From the NCBI RefSeq assembly GCF_016918785.1, contig NZ_JAFFPT010000027.1:62001-126000 (forward strand): a DNA stretch of 64,000 bases, read 5' to 3'. The position numbers were made by a program, and so were the translations under genes. The DNA is from Leptospira ainazelensis (GTDB taxonomy: Bacteria > Spirochaetota > Leptospiria > Leptospirales > Leptospiraceae). A model generated the notes under the pieces. That model made no database searches, was not told the DNA's origin, and saw nothing but the letters and a program-made list of their open reading frames with translations. Each line of letters starts with the position of its first letter. Position 1 is the first letter of the stretch. This document shows positions 20,401 to 28,919 of the stretch, in pieces.

Positions 20401-22786
20401 TTTTGCCGTCACCGGAAACTTCCAAACCTCGCTTCGTTATTGGAAACTTGGAGAAAGAATTCTTACACTTTTTAACACGGATCGTCTGAGAGGAAGATTC
20501 TTGTTTGGAAAGAATATGCTCTTGGACTACTTTCAACATCCATTTTCAAAGCTCGTCCTTTTGGCGGACGACGCGTATCAAAAAAGCATTCAATACGGAG
20601 ACTATCTCTGGGCCGCATTCTCCTTGATTTCGCATTCGATCTATCAATTGTATCATTCTGAAAATTCCGAAAGTTATCGCGAGGTTTTAGCAAAGGACGC
20701 AAAACGCGCGGAAAACCTAAACTATGAAATCACGTATTCCGTACTCGCGAGTTCGGATTATTTTATTCGAAGTTTGGAAGGAAGCGAAAAACCTAACGTC
20801 TTTTACAAGGACCAGGAAGTTTCCCTGGAAACTTTCGAAAATAAAATTTTGATTCCCTGCGGCAACGGAACCGCCTTTGCTTGGTATGCGGTTCTAAGAG
20901 GGAAGGAAACCTATCTTCACGGGAATTGGGAGGAAGGACTCGAAACGTTCGCAAAATTCAAAGAGGATCTGGAGAGATCCAGAACTATATTCATCTATTC
21001 GGAATACAGATTCTATCGTTCCTTACTTCTGATCCGCGCGTCGGAGAACGGAAGAAAAATTTCTTTGATGGATCGCCTTTTTATCCGGGGATCCGTGTCT
21101 CTTTTTAAAACCTGGTCCAAGGTTTATCCGGCCAACTTCTTGACTCACTACTACATTCTAAAAGCGGAATATTCCAATTTTAAGAACGACTATAAAACGG
21201 CCGAATTCTGTTTTGAACACGCTCTTTCCGCGCTTTCCAAAACTGAAAACAACCTGAGAAAAGCGATCGTCAACGAACTCGCCGGTTCTTGGGAAATCTC
21301 CAGAGGTAGAAAACAATACGGGAATTATCTCTTAAAAATCGCGCAAAAACAATATCGTTCCTGGGGAGCTTCGAAAAAAGCCGATCTCATCCAGGCGAAC
21401 AGGGATCATATCGACGATGAAACCGGCTTTTTACTTCATACAAGAGAGGAAGCCTTACTCGATACGATTCTAAAATCAGCGGACAATCTCGATCTCAGGA
21501 GCGTTCTCAAGTCTTCACAATCGATCTCGGGAATTATAGAACAGGACGAACTTCTAAAAAAGATGATGCGGACCATCATGGAAAACGCGGGAGCTACGAG
21601 AGGATTTCTGATTCTTCCCAGACAAAACGGACTTTACGTCGAAACGGGACAAGATATCGAAGAATCTGAAAACGTCTTACCGGAACCTTTGCTTTTGGAA
21701 GCGGCGGGAGAACTACTTCCGATCGAACTCGTTTACTATTGTTACCGTTCCGGGCAAAGAACTCTTCTTGGAAACGCTTCGAAAGAATCCTTGTATTCTC
21801 TCAATTCTTATATCGCGACCCACCAACCTAAGTCTCTTCTTTGTCTTCCGATCACAAAACAGGGTAGAATTTTGAGCATTCTTTATCTGGAGAATCGACT
21901 GACCTACGGCGTGTTCGACGAACACAGATTGGAAATTCTCGAAATACTGTCTTCGCAGGCGGCTATTTCATTAGAAAATGCTAAACTCTATGAAGACATC
22001 ACGCGGTTGAACTCCGAATTGGAAAAGAAGGTAGAATCAAGAACTCAGGAGCTGATGCATTCCTTAAAGATCATCCGGAAGGATCTTCTTTATTCCAAAA
22101 AAATTCAGAGAAGTATTCTTCCGGAACATCCCGTTCTCGCGGGAATTTTATATTCGGTTTCTTATCAACCCATGGACGAGGTGGGCGGAGACTTTTACGA
22201 TCTTTTCGAACTCAAACCCGGGGTGTATCGTTTTTTTGTGGCGGACGCGACTGGACACGGAGTTCAGGCTGCGCTGATCACGATGGCTATCAAAAGCGAA
22301 TACGAACATCTAAAAAAAGTCCATAAATCGCCGGCCGATCTTTTGAAAGAATTGAATTTCGTGATTCTTGAAAAATTCAAAACGTTGTATCTCACGTGTA
22401 TCGTCGCAGACATCAACGTAAAATCACACACGCTGGAATATTCTTCCGCAGGTCATCCCGCTCAAATTCTTCTGAGAGAGGGAAAGGCTGAATGGATGCA
22501 CAAGACCGGAGCGATCCTTGGTCTGAAAAAAAATTATGAATACTATTCCGAAAAATTGAAGTTGAAAACCGCCGATCGAATTTTTCTTTTTACTGACGGA
22601 GTCTACGAACAATTCAACGGCGGTAAAAACGAATACGGAGAGATTCGTTTTTTAGAATCGATCCGCACTTCCGATCTTTCGACGCCCGAAAAACAACTTG
22701 TAAGAATTCAAAAAGATCTCAACGAATTTTTACAAGGATCCGCGATCCAAGACGACCTTACTCTGATCATAGTCGAAGTCCTCTAA
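17495..22786 (+). CDS. Giant signalling protein: pseudokinase, AAA ATPase, TPR-like, GAF, SpoIIE phosphatase
   Basis: 1763 residues, three bases after the preceding stop. Domains in order: a Ser/Thr kinase fold (about 10-285) with the APE-region YCSPERTGRMNRTVDFRSDGYSLG but with the catalytic HRD replaced by HNQ (131-133) and DFG by WLG (152-154); an AAA/STAND-type ATPase with Walker A GKSGTGKT (333-340) and Walker B LLVLDDIQWADP; a long helical repeat region (about 750-1310); a GAF domain (about 1330-1500); a coiled coil (LEKKVESRTQELMHSLK); and a C-terminal PP2C phosphatase with VGGDFYD, FVADATGHG, LFTDGVYEQF and QDDLTLI. The layout matches the large kinase-AAA-GAF sensor proteins of cyanobacteria and spirochaetes, but with phosphatase instead of histidine kinase output. 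It likely integrates ligand binding and controls a phospho-serine partner-switch. Confidence 0.9.
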   Translation: MPFRTETKFSSFRIREILLEDHVSSICRGVLEEESETKILRIQKEKIKEEDSFYFLNEYEIGKLVDDDQILKPERILRIQDKYCLVYDNIESSLLGNHLNKADSLPIQEFLQIAISITENLIALHSKGILHNQISPNSFFYDSHSGKSMLAWLGSSSLLIGEKGNLAPLQISPTLLAYCSPERTGRMNRTVDFRSDGYSLGALFYQILTGKPPFESNDPLEIIHSHIARAPVPVHTRRSEIPIQISNLVMKLLSKMPEERYFALETLSNDLKILYDSIRSSQSILEFIPASTEKKDKFRITEKLYGRDKEKKIIEDSISSIYAGVRASILIKGKSGTGKTSLMMDSVFSTDFNALRIFKGKFDEDKKEIPYYALRQILVELSNHLLTQSEYEIQSLRRGMRETLGENIQLLVQLIPEIRSLIGISPEPAENPSQKDDQFLFIVILRFLSICFNRRSPALLVLDDIQWADPASIALIEFISRQTDWEGMLFVFICRNEEENSEFLNQFRNKLLSSEILLQEISLKPLDRTMIRSFVSDSLDIKTEDAEKLADILYQKTNGNPFFLNQFFNALYTESFIQYREGSGIWSLDWDGIVKKTVTENVLDLLTEEIKRLPEETLKFLKVAACIGGLFDLGTLSRYFQDSPEIIETGIRECIRRGIIIFQESQVSLYPILQILKNGTEEEIKRDSIFEGITFRFSHDKINQVISESIVAEDRAEIHKSLAWILIQTDRNSPKQERIPQIANHLIRAQKILNSKEEVDLFIHYILLAGNAAKLSAAFNTAYSLFTLLKKKITKESWKEKKDQTVQIYKSLAESAYFLSKTSEAENAVQILLENLNDRIEIADVHLMQLEVMNAKNDLEGAYKVGIKALESMGEYFPEKPGVLVLLFEFLKMIYYQRGRSPEILEDAKKNQNPYKIEVINILTNMLNYGKHFDSKLFVFLFLKLMNITLKEGNSPVSFFGYAGFGSLVFAVTGNFQTSLRYWKLGERILTLFNTDRLRGRFLFGKNMLLDYFQHPFSKLVLLADDAYQKSIQYGDYLWAAFSLISHSIYQLYHSENSESYREVLAKDAKRAENLNYEITYSVLASSDYFIRSLEGSEKPNVFYKDQEVSLETFENKILIPCGNGTAFAWYAVLRGKETYLHGNWEEGLETFAKFKEDLERSRTIFIYSEYRFYRSLLLIRASENGRKISLMDRLFIRGSVSLFKTWSKVYPANFLTHYYILKAEYSNFKNDYKTAEFCFEHALSALSKTENNLRKAIVNELAGSWEISRGRKQYGNYLLKIAQKQYRSWGASKKADLIQANRDHIDDETGFLLHTREEALLDTILKSADNLDLRSVLKSSQSISGIIEQDELLKKMMRTIMENAGATRGFLILPRQNGLYVETGQDIEESENVLPEPLLLEAAGELLPIELVYYCYRSGQRTLLGNASKESLYSLNSYIATHQPKSLLCLPITKQGRILSILYLENRLTYGVFDEHRLEILEILSSQAAISLENAKLYEDITRLNSELEKKVESRTQELMHSLKIIRKDLLYSKKIQRSILPEHPVLAGILYSVSYQPMDEVGGDFYDLFELKPGVYRFFVADATGHGVQAALITMAIKSEYEHLKKVHKSPADLLKELNFVILEKFKTLYLTCIVADINVKSHTLEYSSAGHPAQILLREGKAEWMHKTGAILGLKKNYEYYSEKLKLKTADRIFLFTDGVYEQFNGGKNEYGEIRFLESIRTSDLSTPEKQLVRIQKDLNEFLQGSAIQDDLTLIIVEVL

Positions 22787-22929
22787 TTCTTTGGGACCGT
22801 TTTTTATTCCGGTTTCATTTCCAAAAAAAAGAAAGGTTTCCTTAACGAACAGAGGAGAATTCTTAAAATTGAAAATCGGATTCTAATTTTTACTTTTACT
22901 TTCGAGCGGGAAATGCTTTCTGAAAAGAA

Positions 22930-23574
22930 ATGACTTCAAAAATTGCTGACATTAGAAGCAACTATACCCGTTCTTCTTTGGACACCGCGGATACCGGAAA
23001 CGATCCGATCGAGTTTTTTCAAAAATGGTTTCAGGAAGCGGTCTTATCCGAAGTTTTCGAAGTCAACGCGATGACCTTGGCCACGGCTTCCAAAGACGGA
23101 AAGCCGGATGCAAGAACCGTTCTTCTAAAAGGAATCAGCGGAAGTTCTTTTCAATTCTTTACAAATTATGAAAGTAGAAAGGGAAAAGAATTGGAAGAAA
23201 ATCCGAGAGCCTGTCTTGTTTTCTTTTGGTCCGAACTGGAACGTCAGGTTCGAATCGAAGGAAACGTGAAAAAAATTTCCAAAGAAGAATCCAAAGAATA
23301 CTTCCATTCCAGGCCGAGGGAATCTCAGATCGGCGCCCACTCTTCTCCCCAGAGCCAGGTGATTCCGGATCGGAAATTTTTAGAAGAGAGATTTCAAAAA
23401 TTTTCATCCCAATTCGAAGGAAAAGAAGTGGACCTTCCCGATCACTGGGGAGGTTACGCGGTCGAACCGGAAAGGATCGAATTCTGGCAGGGAAGATCGA
23501 GTCGGCTTCACGATCGAATTGTGTTTGAGAAGAATCCGGATTCTTCTTGGAAGAAGTTTAGAGTCGCTCCTTAA
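22930..23574 (+). CDS. pdxH: Pyridoxamine/pyridoxine 5'-phosphate oxidase
   Basis: 214 residues, the usual length. FMN- and substrate-binding signatures are visible: MTLATASKDGKPDARTVLLKG, FFTNYESRKGKEL, FFWSELERQVRIEG, SRPRESQIGAHSSPQS and the C-terminal WQGRSSRLHDRI. It oxidises PNP/PMP to pyridoxal 5'-phosphate with FMN and oxygen. The C-terminus reads RVAP where most members have RLxP. It is a stand-alone gene 143 bp after the giant signalling gene with no clear terminator between; ribosome-binding site is weak (GAAAAGAA). Confidence 0.96.
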   Translation: MTSKIADIRSNYTRSSLDTADTGNDPIEFFQKWFQEAVLSEVFEVNAMTLATASKDGKPDARTVLLKGISGSSFQFFTNYESRKGKELEENPRACLVFFWSELERQVRIEGNVKKISKEESKEYFHSRPRESQIGAHSSPQSQVIPDRKFLEERFQKFSSQFEGKEVDLPDHWGGYAVEPERIEFWQGRSSRLHDRIVFEKNPDSSWKKFRVAP

Positions 23575-23804
23575 TATCAGTCGATCATTCCTTTTTTTTG
23601 GAAGAATATAACCCAAAACGTCGAGCGTAGGAACTCCATCGTTTTTTATTGCAAGTTTTCCGAGTGTTCAAAGCGGTTTCTTTACGCTTTGGAACGCGGC
23701 TCTATTGATTTTTAGAGTTGTAATTGGAACCTTTTCCGAGAGAATTTCGGTCCTTTCGTATGTTAAAGAATTCGAAAACGCACTTCTGATCCGGAGAAAT
23801 AACC

Positions 23805-24728
23805 TTGAAAAAATCGATTCTATTCTTATTAACAATTTGTATTACTGCGCTCGTTGTATGTAGCAAAAAACAAGAACCTAGCTCCGAAACCGCCTCCGGG
23901 GAAGCTGAAAAAACGGCGATGAGAAGCGCCGATGTTTCCGGGCAACTTGGTTCACCGATGGCTCCTTCGGAAGACTCAAAGAAAGTTTCGAGTGAAAAGG
24001 AAGAAAGCGGTTACAAAAATTCTTTTGATAAAACCGACGATCAACTGGGAAAAATTTTCGCGCCGATTGGACTTACAACGGAAAGACTGCTCGAATACAA
24101 CATTCAACTTTCTTATGAATGTAAGGATCTCGTAAAGACAAGGAAAGAACTTTTAGACTATATCGCCAAATACGGTTATTTGGAAAGCAGTTCCGCGATC
24201 AATTCCAGAACTCCGTTTATGAGCGTGAAAATGCACGTTCGTACCGCGAAGTTATACGAAGCGCTTTTGGATCTCGACAAACTCGGGGTTTTGATCTCCG
24301 AAGACATCTCGACGATCGATCACACCGAAGGAATGGTCTGGCAGAAACGAAAGACAACGCGCGAAAAAATCCGTCTTTCAAGAAGAAACAACGCCAATCA
24401 GCAAATAGGCGCGGCTTCCAAAAACTGGGAAGTGATCGAAGAATCGATCGAGAGAAGCGAGGACGAGCTCGACCTTGCGGAACAGGAAACCTGGAAGATC
24501 AAGGACCGAGTCAGTTGGGCTACGATCTCCGTCAGTTTCGGAACACCGACACCTCCGGACGCGATTCAAGTTCCGGAATATAAAAACGCGCTTGTCGGAA
24601 TCTTAAACGCCTTTTTACAACTGAGTTATTATTTGTTGTGGATTTTTCCGTTCGCGCTCATCGCGAGTGTTCTTGTTTATTACGGAGGCGTTTTGTTTCA
24701 AAATTTGAGAAAGAAGTTCGGGAAGTAG
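23805..24728 (+). CDS. DUF4349 lipoprotein with C-terminal membrane helix
   Basis: 307 residues starting at TTG 23805, preceded by CGGAG at eight bases. Signal peptide and lipobox ALVVC (Cys about 19-20) predict a lipoprotein. After a Ser/Glu-rich linker comes a DUF4349-type domain (LEYNIQLSYECKDLVKTRKELLDYIAKYGYLESS ... DLDKLGVLISEDISTIDHT), a basic and acidic coiled region (about 180-235) and a C-terminal membrane helix (LSYYLLWIFPFALIASVLVYYGGVLF). Function of DUF4349 is unknown; the architecture suggests an envelope-anchored coiled-coil protein. A strong palindrome follows 28 bp after the stop. Confidence 0.8.
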   Translation: MKKSILFLLTICITALVVCSKKQEPSSETASGEAEKTAMRSADVSGQLGSPMAPSEDSKKVSSEKEESGYKNSFDKTDDQLGKIFAPIGLTTERLLEYNIQLSYECKDLVKTRKELLDYIAKYGYLESSSAINSRTPFMSVKMHVRTAKLYEALLDLDKLGVLISEDISTIDHTEGMVWQKRKTTREKIRLSRRNNANQQIGAASKNWEVIEESIERSEDELDLAEQETWKIKDRVSWATISVSFGTPTPPDAIQVPEYKNALVGILNAFLQLSYYLLWIFPFALIASVLVYYGGVLFQNLRKKFGK

Positions 24729-24756
24729 ATAAGAATTTAGAACCCCGCAGAGAAAG

Positions 24757-24788
24757 GAAAGTTTTGTCGGAATTCCGACAAAACTTTC
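24757..24788. terminator. Perfect 32-bp palindrome after the DUF4349 gene
   Basis: GAAAGTTTTGTCGGAA is followed immediately by its exact reverse complement with no spacer. As RNA it would make a very stable stem and could terminate the DUF4349 transcript, but there is no T-run after it. Its centre (GTCGGAATTCCGAC) belongs to the same motif family as the dispersed GTAGGAACTCC dyads, so it may equally be an element end or a protein-binding site. Confidence 0.5.
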
Positions 24789-24790
24789 TC

Positions 24791-24987
24791 GTGAAAGTCG
24801 AGCGCCCCGCCCTGTTCTTGCGTAACCTTACCCACAAGTTGGAAAAAATATTTGGAATCAACAAGGGTTACTTTCAGCATTTTTGTGGAGTTCCTACAAA
24901 AGCTCTGAAAGAGAATATTCCTTGCAAAATTATAATTCCGTGATATAGCAAAATCACCCGGAGTTTTCCCCTCGCCACTCCACCCAA
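24791..24987 (-). repeat. Dispersed intergenic repeat, copy 2 (inverted)
   Basis: Reverse-complement partner of the repeat at 7500-7740, sharing a block of about 29 identical bases (24911-24939), the dyad TGTGGAGTTCCTACA (24884-24898) and both GC-rich ends. The transposon described next begins exactly at its GGGTGG end, as though it had inserted there. Confidence 0.8.
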
Positions 24988-25038
24988 GAGCCTGTTGAAA
25001 AAGAGGTGCAATATTTACGAATTTGCTAGATTAGCACA

Positions 25039-25540
25039 ATGGCAAAGTTCAAGAATACAGATCCGAATTTGCTGAGGATGTATGTTTTAGACTTTCAGGA
25101 ATTGTTCGGAGAAAGAGGACATCCGATCCACGGATTTAAGAAAGTCATGGAACGTTTAGATTTTGAGGACTTCGAGAAGAATTATCAAAATGACGAAGCT
25201 GGTCGGGTCGACCTGTTTCGTCTTCGAAGAAAGTGATTTCGGCCCTTTTCTATTCCATCTTAATCGGCAATCTTTCGACGAGAGAACTCTTGTACGTTAT
25301 CAAAACTCAGGGTAGAGTTGATCTATCTTTTGGATGGAGAAGAATTGGATCATACATTTATTTCCAAATTTCGAAAAGTTCATAAAAATGAAATCGAGGA
25401 TCTATTTCGGAGACGGTATTTCTTGGAATGAAAGCGGCCTTATCGACTTTGAAACGATTTCCATAGATGGGAGGAAGAGAAACGGTATTGGTCTTCCTCG
25501 ATTTCGATGGGTGAGAATGGAGCCTCTAATTTGTATATTT
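25039..25540 (+). pseudogene. IS1182-like transposase remnant, frameshifted and truncated
   Basis: The first frame (25039-25236) encodes MAKFKNTDPNLLRMYVLDFQ followed by GERGHPIHGFKKVMERLDFEDFEKNYQNDEAGR, a typical N-terminus of this transposase group. The reading then jumps frame: KKVISALFYSILIGNLSTREL, DHTFISKFRKVHKNEIEDLF and GLIDFETISIDGRKRNG (about 25220-25490) continue the homology in other frames. Roughly the first third to 40 percent of an approximately 450-500-residue transposase is recognisable, including the region leading to the first catalytic Asp (IDGRK). No functional product is possible. Confidence 0.8.
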
Positions 25541-25686
25541 TCAAAGGCGAAATTCGCTGGGATAATCTGAGCAATTACGCAGGAGTTCGTTGTATAAAAT
25601 AGTTTTTGTCCGGGTGCAGAAGGGGGTGTCGAAAAAGTTGTTATTCGATATGACTCCGGGTAGATTTCGTAGAAAAACGCTTTTGA

Positions 25687-26325
25687 CTAATTCGGAAACC
25701 AATCTCGGTAATCTAAAACGTAAAAAAGGGAGCCAGGTTCGGTTTGAAGTCTTCGAAAAACAAGATTGTATCGTAGATCGAGATGAAGGATATAACTGTA
25801 ACAGTTGTGAAATGCGGGAGCTCCCGCATTCACTGTCTCCACGATAGAATCCCCGACTCCCAACTCTTCCAACCACAGCAGATAATTAAAAAGATAACAA
25901 CGGGAGACACCGTGTGTCTGCGCAAGCATTCCTAAATAAGTCCAGCTCCCGGTACTCAGGCGGATATTCACTCGTTTCATTTTCTCTTTTCCAGGACTCG
26001 GCTGATACAATGTCTTACGTGCGTTTTCTCCAAGCCGTCTCGTCGAGGTAAGATATTTTCCATACCTTCTCAGCAATTGGGGAATTTTTTTCGGCAATGA
26101 TTTTGCGTCCTTTACACTCACGCCCAACCGATCCAAAGTGCTCTCCGGAATCAACAGAGTTACGGTATCCATTCGACTTTCCTGAAGACTTGAAGAAATT
26201 TCTTCATCCGCATTGAACGTTAAGTATCCCATACCCATTTCAGTTCCTGGATCACTTTCAATCGGAGGCGATTCCCTCAAAAAAACAGTTTTTCCGAGTA
26301 TTTTCTCGAAGTTTTTTGCGGCCAT
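25687..26325 (-). CDS. DUF1564 family protein (copy 1), inside decayed transposon
   Basis: 212 residues from the ATG at 26325; an in-frame TTG at 26343 is less likely because GGGCGGA lies just before the ATG. Leptospira-specific DUF1564 features: [86 protein letters not shown] and [17 protein letters not shown]. The central part looks like a ribbon-helix-helix style DNA-binding region (alternating strand then two helices), which would make it a small regulator or antitoxin-like protein; this is inference. It is intact although everything around it inside the transposon is degraded. A second copy lies at 39479. Confidence 0.85.
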   Translation of the reverse strand: MAAKNFEKILGKTVFLRESPPIESDPGTEMGMGYLTFNADEEISSSLQESRMDTVTLLIPESTLDRLGVSVKDAKSLPKKIPQLLRRYGKYLTSTRRLGENARKTLYQPSPGKEKMKRVNIRLSTGSWTYLGMLAQTHGVSRCYLFNYLLWLEELGVGDSIVETVNAGAPAFHNCYSYILHLDLRYNLVFRRLQTEPGSLFYVLDYRDWFPN

Positions 26326-26449
26326 TCCGCCCTTTTCCCACAAAAGACTATCTTAGACAAAATGGCACACCTTCCTGGACTTGAAAAACGTGGGTTAGAT
26401 GCAAGCTTTTGCATTTATCACAAGACAAGAAAATGACAGAAGGCACGAA

Positions 26450-26740
26450 ATGAAATATATGTAGGAATAGATTTTCACAAAGAAACGATCGGTATCGCCT
26501 ATTTAACAGGAAATTCAAAAGATTCGGTGAAAGATTACCAAGAACGAAAGAGACTCGGATCAAGAAATTCATTCATAAATTGCAGGAAGGGAGATATGCA
26601 GTGGAACGTTGTTACAAAGCCGGAGAACTGGATATCCACTTTACAGATATTTAAAGTCTTTACGGTCGATTGCAAAATAATCGCCCCTGGAAAGATACCA
26701 AGACAAAATTCGGATCGAATCACAAGAGATTCTCTGATTT
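26450..26740 (+). pseudogene. IS110-family transposase fragment
   Basis: The N-terminal RuvC-like start of IS110/IS1533-type transposases is recognisable: VGIDFHKETIGIAYLTGNS, then QEGRYAV and CYKAGEL in a shifted frame, then VDCKIIAPGKIPRQ and RDS. At least three frameshifts separate these blocks and the homology stops 1 bp before the 17-bp right terminal repeat of the surrounding transposon. It starts with the ATG at 26450 but cannot yield a functional protein. About the first 95 residues of an approximately 350-400-residue transposase are represented. Confidence 0.7.
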
Positions 26741-26757
26741 TCTTTTTCAACAGGCTC

Positions 26758-27007
26758 CCAAGGAACTCAGTGCATAGCTCCCGATGGGTCGCTACGCAGG
26801 GCGAGGCTTTCATTTTACAGAAGACTGTCGTTGTTACGACTGATTTTTCTTAGAGATTCAGTCCACTTATGAATAAGTTTATACCGATCTTGGGTGGCGG
26901 GAAAACCTCGGGCAAATTCCTCTCTATCAGAAAATTCTAATTAAATCAAGAAGAATCTATATCTCAGAAATTCTGTAGGAACTCCGACAAGTTCCGTTAA
27001 AAAACTT
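26758..27007. other. Intergenic remnant with dyad before ribBA 3' end
   Basis: No gene seen. Contains TGTAGGAACTCCGACA (26974-26989), one of the best-preserved copies of the dispersed dyad, 18 bp from the ribBA stop, where on the minus strand it could form the transcript-end hairpin. Confidence 0.5.
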
Positions 27008-28213
<1,206 letters not shown>

Positions 28214-28316
28214 AGCTTTTAGTTACCATCTCTTCTATTGGACTAAAATTTGGCTACAGAAACTTAAATCTTTGGAATCAAATCCAACTTTCTCAATAAA
28301 TAGTTCGAATTATAAA

Positions 28317-28919
28317 CTATTTATATTTGAGAAGTTGCTCCAAGTAACGCGCCACCAGATCGATTTCTAAATTGAGAATACTTCCCGGTTTCCAGGCTTT
28401 GGCATTGGTTTTTTTTAGAGTCTCCGGGATGAGAACTAGGTCGAATTCTTCGAGTCTCGAATCCACTACGGTCAGAGAAATTCCGTCCACAGTGATACTT
28501 CCTCTCGGAGCGATGTATTTGGAAAAAGAAGAATCGTTTTTTACCGTATAACAGACGACGCTTCCACCTTCTCTTTCTTCTTTGCTGAGAATGTTTCCGG
28601 TTCCGTCGATATGTCCACTCACAAGATGCCCGCCCAAACGAGTCGTCGGCAAGGCGCTTCTTTCTAAGTTCACTTCTTCAGCGATTTTGAGTTTTCCGAA
28701 GTTTGTGAGTTCCAAAGTTTTAAAACTAGAATAGAATCGAAAACGACTTCCTTTATCGGTAAATTCCGTTACCGTCTGACAACATCCGTTTACTGAAATC
28801 GAATCCCCGAGTTTCAAATCGGGTTGTATCCAGGTTGTTTCTACGAAAAAATCCCTTCCATCCGAAGTGTCTTTGATTTCTAAAATTTTTCCGGTTGTTT
28901 CTACAAGTCCCGTAAACAT
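28317..28919 (-). CDS. ribE: Riboflavin synthase, alpha subunit
   Basis: 200 residues, the normal length for the trimeric enzyme, made of two similar barrels. Motifs: [12 protein letters not shown] at the N-terminus, [15 protein letters not shown] in the first half, [15 protein letters not shown] at the junction and [13 protein letters not shown] in the second half. It dismutates two 6,7-dimethyl-8-ribityllumazines to riboflavin. Its start lies 19 bp inside the ribD 3' end, so it is coupled to ribD. The lumazine synthase gene (ribH) is not in this window. Confidence 0.96.
   Translation of the reverse strand: MFTGLVETTGKILEIKDTSDGRDFFVETTWIQPDLKLGDSISVNGCCQTVTEFTDKGSRFRFYSSFKTLELTNFGKLKIAEEVNLERSALPTTRLGGHLVSGHIDGTGNILSKEEREGGSVVCYTVKNDSSFSKYIAPRGSITVDGISLTVVDSRLEEFDLVLIPETLKKTNAKAWKPGSILNLEIDLVARYLEQLLKYK

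Larger units (their letters stand above)
24988..26757. mobile_element. Decayed IS1182-like transposon with terminal repeats and target duplication
   Basis: GAGCCTGTTGAAAAAGA at 24988-25004 is matched by its exact reverse complement at 26741-26757 (17 of 17). Outside each end lies CCAA (24984-24987 and 26758-26761), consistent with a 4-bp target-site duplication. Inside are a transposase remnant starting 34 bp from the left end, an intact DUF1564 gene on the minus strand, and a fragment of an IS110-type transposase. The end sequence and the transposase resemble the IS1182 group. The element is 1770 bp, close to the size of a normal IS1182 copy, but most of the transposase has been replaced by other material. 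Confidence 0.7.

Noticed and set aside
25590..25847. 85-codon plus-strand frame as the transposase C-terminus
   Set aside because: It overlaps the well-supported DUF1564 gene on the other strand and shows no transposase motif.
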